Position numbers and translations under genes: made by a program. A stretch of DNA of 64,000 nt from Boswellia sacra. Lineage: Eukaryota; Streptophyta; Magnoliopsida; Sapindales; Burseraceae. The number at the start of each line of letters is the position of its first letter. Positions within the stretch are counted from its first letter, which is position 1. The stretch covers positions 620,001 through 684,000 of the forward strand of contig SNVD02013686.1 of the NCBI GenBank assembly GCA_013180625.2, in the 5' to 3' direction. Shown here piece after piece: positions 48,578 through 57,455 of the stretch. The notes beneath the pieces are model-generated. The model did no database searches. It was not told the DNA's origin and saw only the letters and a list, made by a program, of their open reading frames with translations.

Positions 48578-49025
48578 TGTTGATTTAAATGAGACTTGGC
48601 AAACAAAATCAAAGACTCAACACTCAAAAGTTGAGCAAACACAATTGGAACTTCTCTCAATACTGATTAGAGTAAGAGAGGTAAGCACAAAATAAAAGAC
48701 TATATTGTGAAGAAAATTCTACTTAAATTATTGAAATGGAAATAAGCCTTTATATAGGCATACAAAGATGAACATGACTCCTAAACATTAGTGCCACTAA
48801 GACACTAACTAAACCCATGACCACCACTACTCATGTCTTCCTAAATATTAGTACCACTAAGCACTACCTCAACCCATGATCACCACTACTCATGTCTTCC
48901 TAAAAAAACACTCCACTAAATGCTATAATTTAGGACTCAATAAGTAACATGGACTAACCACTAGTTACATAAAAATAGGAACAAATAACATAAAAATATT
49001 AATATATTCTGCATTAACTTTAACA
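48578..49025 (-). repeat. 5' LTR of copia-2
   Basis: The 448-bp LTR lies between the PBS and the right-hand GACTG duplication, with the same ends as its partner. Confidence 0.96.
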
Positions 49026-49902
49026 GACTGCCTAACAGCATTCTGTGAAACACTACTACTGCTGGTGGCTGTTGCTGGGGGGTTTGTGTATTTATATTTA
49101 TCATCTTTGTCAAAGGTTGCTTTCCGAGGAATCTTTTGCACACCGCTGCTCGTGGTCGTTGCTGGAATGCCGGTTTCTGTATGATCACTATTGAAGCTTA
49201 TTTGCTTGACTAACTTTTTCTCAACGCTAGAACGAGTGGCGTCTGTTTGCTGATCATCTTTTTTAAAACTGGGTTGCCTAACAGCATTCTGCGCAGGGCT
49301 GCTCGTGATTGTCTTTGATGGGGCACCGACCGTCTGTTTATGATCATCTTTCTTGAAGCTAGGCTGCCTGGCAACCTTTTGGTCAAAGCTGCTCTTTGGA
49401 GGACCAGTGCCTGAGTATTTATCATCTTTGCTGAAGCTTGGTTGCCTAAAAAATTCTTTGCAACGTTGCTTTTGGTTGTCCTTTGAGGGCCGCTGCTGTC
49501 TCCATACTTATGGTCATCTTTGTTGAACCTTGCTTGCTTAACACTAACAAAATCCTGCTCCTCGTTGATGAAAGGTAGGCCTGGATGCTGATCCATCTGT
49601 TCTATAGCAATAACATCACTCTTCCCGGAATCCCGTGCCTCTGGCTTACTTTGTTTAACTGGATTGGTATTTTGTCCTGGTTTTATTTTTATGGGTTGTG
49701 ATCCATTTACAACGCAGACCAGAGGAGAACTTTTCTTAGGACGACGTAGACCAAAACAAATTCCTCAAATTCCAGGACATCTTTCTTCATTTACTAGATC
49801 AATTGGCGTTGGGATGTTCTTGCGACGCATATCAGTAGTACCCATACCTACAGGACCGGTTTCTGCACTTAACAAGCTAAGATTTGCCTTGCTTACGCTC
49901 AT

Positions 49903-50199
49903 TAGAATTATGAAGATATTAATGCTGCATAACCTGAATCTTCAAGAATAAGTTTATCAGGAAGAATATTTTATTATCTCTGGAACCTAACAAATTACTA
50001 TAAATAAATATGAAAATAAAACGATATGTTAGTGCATTCTGCATTGTAAAGTTGTTCCAAGATTCTTCATTTGAAAAGTGATTGATTAGTTCCTTCGCAT
50101 ATTATCCTCACAACTGGACCAATTGAGATTGCACAAGCAAGTTTGTAGGAGAACCACATAGAAACCTGTCCCCGACCCTGGCCCCTAAAAGATTTCCGA
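49903..50199. other. 5' spacer of unit D
   Basis: Non-coding. The motif AAGTTGTTCCAAGATTCTTCA at about 50051-50070 and the TCCTCACAA..GG.C.AATTGA.ATTGCACAAGCAA stretch are shared with units E (52858-52945) and F (56214-56300), and so mark conserved upstream sequence of the genes. Confidence 0.6.
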
Positions 50200-51258
50200 T
50201 ATTAGACCCAGGATACATTAAGTATGCATTTATGTACTCCTGAGTCCGCCCGTTATATCTATTCTTTTACTTCTCAAATTTCGTCCTGCATTGCTACAGT
50301 ATTTGAAACTTCTCTTCCAAACTCTGTTGTAGATTAGGAGTTCTGGCATGTTGTGATTTCAAAACCTTTCAAGTCTCAAGTTTATAATTTATGGGTTATT
50401 GGCTGCCTTCAGATCATTTATATGATTTGGAAATGTCGCAACAAGCTGATTTTTGGGGATATTATTCCCAATATCAATCATGCTCTTCATAATTGTAGCA
50501 TCAATTTATGTTTCGATGCACAATTTGCTCTAGGTACTGTTAGATCAATGGAGAAGTGGTTGAATATCCTTAGTCTTCTTAATATTTCTCCCCATCCCTG
50601 CAGGGCTCCTAAGGTCAATTCAATTTTTTGGCATCGTCCTCCTTTGCCTTAGATTAAAGTTAATAATAATGGTCTTTCTAAAGGTAATCCAAGCACTACA
50701 ACAGTGCAACAATTTATAGAAATTGTAAAAGGCATTACTTGGTGGGTTTACCATGGCTATTTGTTTTCATTCTTCTTTTAATGTTGAGATTTTGGCAATC
50801 ATGGTACCATTACTACACATTCTAGAGGTTGGAATTATTTATATGCGGAGAGTGATTCTTTATCATCCTACTTGAGACTTTTATATTAAATGGTTTAACT
50901 GCAAGATTATTGTTGGTAAAATGACTATGAGGTTTCAACAAATTCATTGTGAAGGTAATGCAGCTGCTGATAAATTGGTTAAGTGGGTTTGGCTTCGGGG
51001 TCTTATGTTTGGTGGGAAGAGCTTCCACATGATCTGATATATTATATACAGCAAGATGCTAATGGTTTTCTTAGGTTTAGATTTTCATGATTTTATATTC
51101 CATTACATGCATTTGTTTGCATTTTTCCTTTTTCAATTGTATTTTGCTAATAAGCGGTAAGGCTCATTATGCCCTTACTAGATGTCATTTTTCTTTTGTT
51201 CGTTTAATAAATTTCCCCTCATCCCGACTGGTATTTATCCCAAAAAAAAAAAAAAAAA
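50200..51258 (+). mobile_element. 3' fragment of a second LINE, ending in poly(A)
   Basis: The plus strand reads LWVIGCLQIIYMIWKCRNKLI and, further on, FWHRPPLP, then IKVNNNGLSKGNPS. This is the transition to the RNase H-like tail of plant LINEs, where WxKVNxDG is usual. It ends in an A run at 51241-51258, directly followed by array spacer. Stops and frame changes show that it is dead. The left boundary is approximate and I found no duplication. Confidence 0.72.
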
Positions 51259-51682
51259 AGCCATGGCTCTGAAACAGCGGTTCTATGATTGAGTTTGTTC
51301 AAGGGAGAGTGAACTTCAACCAAACCCTGTCACTTACTGACAGAAAATGTATTGAACCAGCTTGCAAATTTCAAGGGAATATTTTTAGGTACAATCCAGA
51401 TACACTTCTCTGTTTCTGAAAAAAACAAAGATACATACAAATTTTTTTTTAAAATTTTCAAAATTTGGTTTATTTTTTTCTATTATTCTAAAAATATAAA
51501 ACTAAATCAATATTAGAAGATTACTTTTGATTTTGCATATACATGTCACAGGAATCGTATGAGTTAAGAGTTGGTTCCTGCCAACTCCATCGCGTTGGAA
51601 GTTCCTCAATCCAGGCTGCAAAAGTGGTCCAAAAATAAAAACTAGTTCACTCATCATGCTCGGAGGAATTCCATAAAACCAA
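51259..51682. other. 3' spacer of unit E
   Basis: It is shared with the units C, D and F spacers: CTATGATTGAGTTTGTTCAA, AATCCAGATACACTTCTCTG, and the CAATCCAGGCTGCAAAAGTGG block, as at 43060. No gene is visible. Confidence 0.65.
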
Positions 51683-52674
51683 TTACTTATCTTTTTGTTT
51701 GCTGCACTCATCCTGCTTGTGAAATCCCTTCTGTTGATTTGACAAAGTGATACTTGGTTGCTGTCCAGAGCCAATTATTGTAATTTTTGTCGGTTCTGGC
51801 CTTGTGATTCTTTGGGTTTCGTGGTTTCCATCTTGCTTGTAAATGCCCTTTTGCTGCTCTGGTAATGCCTGTCTTGCCTAACTTGGCTGTCTTTTCGTAT
51901 CATCGTTTTTGAAGCTCTCTTGCTTGACAACACCCCTTGCTTGTTCCTTTGGGAATTGTCCAAGGCTGCTAAAGTTTGTTAGAATTGAAGAGCTAGGTCT
52001 TAAGTCATTTTGGTTTTGATTTTTATTTTCTTGCTTCGGAAAACCTTTTAGCGGCTCTTCTAATACTGTATGCCCATAGTTGCTCTTGGTTGTCCCCGCA
52101 GTTCTGGTATCTGTTGATTTATCGTCTTTGCTGAAGCTTGCTTGTATATGAGACTTTTGCCCAAACAGGAGTCTGTATGATTATCATCTTTGTTGATGCT
52201 TGGTTTTCTAGCATTAATATCCTTCCCCTCGTTGTTATTAGTTAGAGGTGAGTGCTGATCCGTAGACTTGCCATTTTTCTTGTTGATATCTTCTGACAGT
52301 TGTCCTGGGCTTGGTGAAGGTTGCAGCTTCCGCATCTCGTCTGCAGGGTTTGCATCCTCGAATTTTTTATTGTTTTGCATAGAATGACCAGGGCTGCCAG
52401 AATTTTTCTGCAACTCAGAAGGCATCTTGGTCTTATCTCCAGCGCCTTGGATTCCATTGCTCTTTGATCCTGCTGGCACGCCCCGCTTCTGGTTATGTTG
52501 CTGTGCCGTTTCATTGCCGCTGTTATTATTCACTTGCGTGGTAGAACTTCCCTTGCCAAGCAGACCCCAACAATTTGAGCAACTTCGCTCAAAAGCATTC
52601 TTTTCTTTTCCCTTGCTTGGATTCTCATTCGGGGTAGAACAAGTCAAGGGAGCACGTAAACTAAAGGAAGCCAT
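51683..52674 (-). pseudogene. Unit E: short KDD-repeat gene with frameshift and early stop
   Basis: Start ATG 52674 (MASFSLRAPLTCSTPNENPS). It aligns with the unit F start, and the same GTGCAGAAAC sequence lies just upstream. The N-terminal half is open to 52060 and contains a cysteine pair and tryptophan (CSNCWGLLGKG), then ELQKNSGSPGHSMQNNKKFE and RKPSINKDDNHTD. Near 52168 a small indel shifts the frame. The continuing frame then reads QASFSKDDKSTDTR and PLKGFPKQENKNQ. It meets a TAG near 51890 (KNDDTKRQPS, then stop). The ancestral stop is TAA at 51683-51685 after DECSKQKDK. It has far fewer repeats than unit F. No transposon is inserted in its coding region. Confidence 0.75.
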
Positions 52675-54304
52675 TCAGGATGCTGTGTTTCTGCACCATC
52701 GCTTCTGCACTCAGCTAGCTATGATTTTCCATGCGTTTATCAAAACTTAGAAAAAAAAATAGCCGGGGAAATTAAGCCTTTGACCTGAAAGAATATTTTG
52801 TCTGCTCTCAAATGAAATAAACGTTAGATATGTTTGCGTGTTAGTTCTGCGCTGCGAAGTTGTTCCAAGATTCTTCATCACTTTGGAATTTCTAATTATT
52901 TCTGTTGCATATTATCGTCAAAGCAGAATAATTGAGATAGCACAAGCAAAAAAGAGAGAACCTCACAAAAGAACATATTCATATATCAGTTGTATTATAC
53001 AATCCCAACCACATGTTATGTTGGATAAATGATATTAAACAATATCTAGATTTAGGTTAAAATGTCCCATCCCATATATAGACATACTTGTTTACCTTAG
53101 TTTTCACATCAACTTGTCATATATATAGTTTTAATGAACTCTGGAAAGAGTTATTGCGTGGCATGAAGTAATGATCAAGATGTGATTAATTTACTTATTC
53201 TTAAAATCATGATCATCAAAAGTACATGTCGTATATAGTTTATAGACATGATCAGTCACAATTATCAGGGTAACCATCGGGAAGGAATAAATGAAGCAGA
53301 AGAATCAGTTGATAGTTGCTTTAATTAGACGAAAAGGATAATTATCTCCACTTTCTTGAAGTGTAATCCTCAATCCTTGTACAAAAGTTCACGTCAATAC
53401 TATACTCAAGTAGGGATGAAGAGACATTTTTATTATTGCTAACTAATATTATGCTCTTTCAGTTGCATGTATGTTTTGATGTCATTTCACTCTATCTCAG
53501 TCAGGAAATCTGGTCTTTTAATTTTCTGGTTTAAACTTTCCCCATCTTATTCTGCACCTCAATCATTGTTACGCTCATCCATGATTTAAAAAAAAATAAT
53601 TCTTTTTTTTTATCCCCGGCCTTCAATATGCGACTATTGATATAGCGTTAGTTAAAAATTAAGATGCCTGTAGAAAGATGATTGGACATAAAAACTGGAG
53701 ATTTTTTGGTTGTCTACTTAATATAAGCCTACATGTAAGGTTTGCTGATTTACCTTTTGCAACAAATCCAGCTTCAGAAACCCACAATTAAATCAATATA
53801 TAACAACATTTTTGAGACAGGTATTCACTGAATTGAGTTTTCTTCAACTGAGAGAGAAGTTACCAAACCTGTAACTTGGAGACAGATAATCCAGATTCAG
53901 TATTTCTCTGTTTCAGAAAATAAAAGATACAAAAGTATTTAAAAATCGTCACCTTGGTTAATTTTTTTTGTCCTATATATGATTTTAGAATATTGAAAAA
54001 TAGAAGATTGATTTTGATGTTGCATTTATACGTCATTAGAATCGTACGAATGAGGACCTGGTTCTTGCCAACTCCAGAAGGCGACAAGTTCCTCAGCCGA
54101 GGCTGGAAAAATGGTCCAAAAAATAAACTAAGAAAATTTGCTAAAACAACCATGCGCATATCTGACCTGTACAGAAAAGATATTGAAACAATATGGTTCT
54201 CAAAGAACAAATCTATACTGAGATATTTACAAAATCATAAAGAAAAGAAGATGAACGAGAGAAAGAAATCACTCATAATGTACAGAGGAATTCGATGAAA
54301 CCAA
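52675..54304. other. Spacer between units E and F
   Basis: It holds, from right to left, the 3' spacer of F (53600-54304), the common middle block (53260-53420: ATCGGGAAGGAATAAATGAA, TCAGTTGATAG) and the conserved upstream motif of E (AAGTTGTTCCAAGATTCTTCA at 52857-52877). It is the least disturbed spacer in the window and serves as a reference for the others. No other gene is visible. Confidence 0.65.
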
Positions 54305-55996
54305 TTACTTCTCTCTTGGGTTGCTGTGCTCATCCTGTTTGCGAGATCCCTTTTGTTGATTTGAAAAGGGGATGCTTGCTTGTTGTCCAGAGCCAGTTGT
54401 TGTAATCTTTGTAGTTTCTGGCCTTGTGATTCCTTGGGTTTCGTTGCTTCCATCTTGCATGTAACTGCCCCTTTGCTGCTCCTCTGATGCCTGTCCTGTA
54501 TAACTTGGCCCTGTTTTTCTATCATCTTTTTTGAAGCTCTCTTGCTTAACAAAACCCTTTTGTTGTTCCTTTGGCAATTCTCCGTGGCTGCTAAAATTTG
54601 GAAAAAATGAAGAGCTCGGTCTTAAATCGTTTTGGTTTCGGTTTTTATTTTCTTGCTTGGAAAAACCCTTTCGCTGCTCTTCCAGTTCTGGATGCTCAAA
54701 GTTGCTCTTGGTTGTCGCTGGAGTTCTGCTATCTGTAGATTTCCCGTCTTTGCTGAAGCTGACTTGCCTAACAAACTTTTGCCCAACACTTGAGTCCATA
54801 TATTTATCATCTTTGTTGAAGCTTGGTTTCCTGACAACATTCTGCCCAACACTGCTTATTGAAGAGCTGGTTGTTTTTATGTATTTGTCATCTTTGCTGA
54901 AGCTTCCTTGCCCAACAACCTTCTGCCCCTGGCTGGCGTCTGCATATTTATCACTTTTGTTGACGCTTGATTGCCTATCAACATTCTGTGCAGCACTACT
55001 ACTGCTTGTGGTTGTCACCAGAGGGCTGGCGTTTGTATGTTTATCATCTTTTCTGAAACTTGCTTGCCCAGGAATCTTTTGCACGCCGCTACTCTTGGTT
55101 GTGGTTGGAAGGCCGGTTTCTGTCTGATCTCTGTGGAAGCTTATTTGCTTGACGAACTTTTGCTCACTTGTAAAAGGAGTCGTGTCTGTTTGTTTATCAT
55201 CTTTTTTTAAGCTAGCTTGCCTACCAGCATTCTGCGCCGGGCTGCTCGTGATCCTCTTTGGTGGGGCGCCGACTGTCTGTTTATGATCATCTGTGTTGAA
55301 GGTGCTATCTGGAGAATCGTTGCCTGTATATTTATCATCTTTGCTGAATCTTGGTTGCCTTGCAACATTCTCAGGGCTGCTTTTGGTTGTCTTTTGAGGG
55401 CCGGTAGTGTCTGTATACTGATGATCATCTCTGCTGAAGCTTGTTTGCCTGACAACCTTCTCAGAGCTGCCCTCTGACTGGCCACCGGTGTCTTTATTTT
55501 TGTCATCTTTGTTGAAGCTTGATTGCCTAGAAACAGTCTGCAAAACGCTGCTTGTGGTTGTCTTTGGAGTGCCGATATGTGTTTGCCCTATCTTGCCTCC
55601 AGAGTTTCCATAGCTAATTTCTTGATTGTTTTGCGAAGAAATATCTTCTGCTTTATGGTTGCTAATATTTTTCTTTGCAATATCGTCACTAGGACTGCTG
55701 ATAATTTCCTGCGGTTCAGAGTTCTTGATCTTTCCGCTTTTTTCAGCTGGCAGCGATACTGATACTACGACACCCACAGGCCCCGGGAGAGGACCTGGTG
55801 GCGCTTCATTTATAGACCCAATTTTCTGTGGCGTGATGGTTTTTTCAATTTTTGAGTTATCCTTGGGAGGCCTTTTCTTAGGACACAGACCAAAACAGCA
55901 ACCCTGCTCAGACTTAATAGTGCCATTATTTTGCTCCGGCTGCTGCTTGCCATTGTTGCCAACACCCTCGTTATGACGATGAGACACGGTAGCCAT
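54305..55996 (-). CDS. Unit F: intact KDD-repeat protein of unknown function (563 aa)
   Basis: This is the only uninterrupted member of the array. I chose ATG 55996 because it aligns with the starts of units D and E; the frame is open a little further upstream but has no ATG there. Residues 31-45 form a cysteine/basic cluster (QGCCFGLCPKKRPPK). Residues 60-80 are Gly/Pro-rich (PPGPLPGPVG). Residues 155-420 and 484-492 carry about 12 imperfect repeats with consensus R/K-Q-x-S-F-x-K-D-D, for example RQSSFNKDD, RKPSFNKDDKYMD and KQESFKKDD. Linkers are rich in Thr, Ser and Lys (PKTTTSS). It has no signal peptide, no membrane span and no known catalytic motif. Composition suggests a disordered protein. 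R-x-x-S sites resemble basophilic kinase targets, and the cysteines could be S-acylated; both are inference. Function unknown. Confidence 0.8.
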   Translation of the reverse strand: MATVSHRHNEGVGNNGKQQPEQNNGTIKSEQGCCFGLCPKKRPPKDNSKIEKTITPQKIGSINEAPPGPLPGPVGVVVSVSLPAEKSGKIKNSEPQEIISSPSDDIAKKNISNHKAEDISSQNNQEISYGNSGGKIGQTHIGTPKTTTSSVLQTVSRQSSFNKDDKNKDTGGQSEGSSEKVVRQTSFSRDDHQYTDTTGPQKTTKSSPENVARQPRFSKDDKYTGNDSPDSTFNTDDHKQTVGAPPKRITSSPAQNAGRQASLKKDDKQTDTTPFTSEQKFVKQISFHRDQTETGLPTTTKSSGVQKIPGQASFRKDDKHTNASPLVTTTSSSSAAQNVDRQSSVNKSDKYADASQGQKVVGQGSFSKDDKYIKTTSSSISSVGQNVVRKPSFNKDDKYMDSSVGQKFVRQVSFSKDGKSTDSRTPATTKSNFEHPELEEQRKGFSKQENKNRNQNDLRPSSSFFPNFSSHGELPKEQQKGFVKQESFKKDDRKTGPSYTGQASEEQQRGSYMQDGSNETQGITRPETTKITTTGSGQQASIPFSNQQKGSRKQDEHSNPREK

Positions 55997-56947
55997 ACCT
56001 TCAAGAGTGGTGCGTTTCTGCACAACCGCATCTACGCTTATCTATATCTAAGATTTTCCTGCCGTTTATAAAAATAAGAAGAAAAAATACTGCATACAAC
56101 TGAATAATGCTCCAGGATTCGGAAAGTTTACCAGAAAGAATATTTCATTTCATTTGCTTGGCATTTAATTACCCTAAAAGGAAACAAAGGTAGTGCGTTA
56201 ATTCTTTAATGTAAAGTTGTTCCAAGATTCTTCACTTAATAATTGCTTATTTCTCTTGCATCCTGTCCTCACAAACGGACTAATTGAAATTGCACAAGCA
56301 AGAAAGAGAACCACATAAAAGAACAATATGATTGCATTATATTTGAGAAACTATAAGTGATTAATCATTCAACGATATGTACATTATAAGCTCCAAACAT
56401 TTTCAATAAGCATTCACTCTCTAAATTAAAAATTCTGTATTAATAATTATAAAAACTATTTTAATTAATGTGTGTGAATATATATGCATATATATATATT
56501 AGGAAGTTCAATTATATCTGTCTGCGCTAAAAGGTTCACGTGTTATATGAAGAAAAATTGCTATGAGCTCTATTTTAATCATTAGTTTTATGGGAAAATT
56601 TCTCTTATTACCCCTGAGGTTCTTAAAATTACTTAAGTAGCCAAGGTTTTAGATTCTGTTAAACCCCTGATGTTTTTGAAGTCATCAATAACAATCCTTA
56701 CCTCAAGAATGGAGTTCGTTAAAAATTGCCTTCCATTCTCAATGATCCCATCTGTTTCAACCGATTGACGTACACTGATCTTTCTACAATCAGCAGTCAA
56801 ACCAAACGCGCGTATCAGCTATGTCCAGTCAAAAACCAGCCTGTAAAAGATCGATGCTGAGATTTGTCGACGTTATACTTTCATGTGACATTTCAACTTT
56901 AATTAACCCTCTTCCATTAGTTGAAATGATCGGCGGATTCCGTCATC
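55997..56947. other. 5' region of unit F up to the copia-3 insertion
   Basis: GTGCAGAAAC just upstream of the start (about 56014-56023) is conserved in units E and F and resembles a 3' splice site. AAGTTGTTCCAAGATTCTTCA (56214-56234) is shared with D and E. Positions 56540-56950 match 17540-17980. Copia-3 begins 957 bp upstream of the start codon. No confident TATA box or transcription start can be assigned. Confidence 0.5.
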
Positions 56948-56952
56948 TAGAG

Positions 56953-57403
56953 TGTTAGGAGATCGAACACTCCTATCGCAGCTCAAATAAAAGACAAGAA
57001 ACAAATTGTTATGTTAGAAATAATAATTTGGGTGGCACTGCCCTCCACAATAAATAAAATAGACAACTTGGGCGGCTCAGCCTTACCACAGTAAATAAAT
57101 TAAAGGCAATTAAATAAAATAAAGACACAAATATTTAACGTGGTAAAACCCTCAATTTAAGGGAAACCTCCACGGGACAAGACCGAAAATATTTAACTAT
57201 GAAGAAAAATATTACAATATCTCTCACAATTAGAATGGAGGAGATTACAAGGAAGGAAGAAGAGAAAAGCTTAATACATAAGCTTGGTACAAGTGTAAGG
57301 GGAGGAGGAGGCTTTATTATATAGCCTAGCCTCCCCACTTTGATTTTATTTCCCACCGATGTGGGATTGGGTGAAAGGCAAAAATGCTTTCACCCACTTC
57401 ACA
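56953..57403 (-). repeat. 3' LTR of copia-3
   Basis: The 451-bp LTR has plus-strand ends TGTTAGGAGATCG and CACTTCACA. Confidence 0.96.
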
Positions 57404-57455
57404 TTCTCCCACTTGAAGGCATTTTTCCTTTCAGTCTTGTCTCTATACATGCTGC

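Larger units (their letters stand above)
44126..49025 (-). mobile_element. copia-2: full-length, very young Ty1/copia element, TSD GACTG
   Basis: The 4.9-kb element has 448-bp LTRs at 44126-44573 and 48578-49025. I see only four differences between them (about 99% identity). The PBS TGGTATCAGAGCC is at 48563-48575 and the purine tract AAGGGGGAG (minus strand, next to 44573) directly follows the stop codon. Perfect GACTG duplications lie at 44121-44125 and 49026-49030. It is the most recent LTR insertion in the window. Its gag-pol has a single visible defect. Confidence 0.97.
43518..49902 (-). pseudogene. Unit D: KDD-repeat gene split by copia-2
   Basis: The N-terminal part (49026-49902) starts at ATG 49902 or, by alignment with units E and F, at the MGTTDMRRKN methionine. 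It contains GICFGLRRPKKSS, the counterpart of the unit F cysteine cluster, directly preceded by a stop at 49765-49767. Repeats follow (VKQARFNKDDHKYGDSSGPQ). Copia-2 lies inside an RQSSF repeat. The C-terminal part (43518-44125) has RRPSFDEDDKYIDSSVGQKF and VRQVSFSKESKSTD, then a TAA where other copies have CAA. The final stop is TAA at 43518-43520. Several further frameshifts are present. It is a pseudogene in addition to being split. Confidence 0.8.

Noticed and set aside
54531..55976. Several plus-strand frames antisense to unit F (up to 198 codons)
   Set aside because: They are generated by the repeated antisense of the KDD repeats (for example SLLKLGFLTTFCPTLL). They appear wherever the repeats do and have no independent support.
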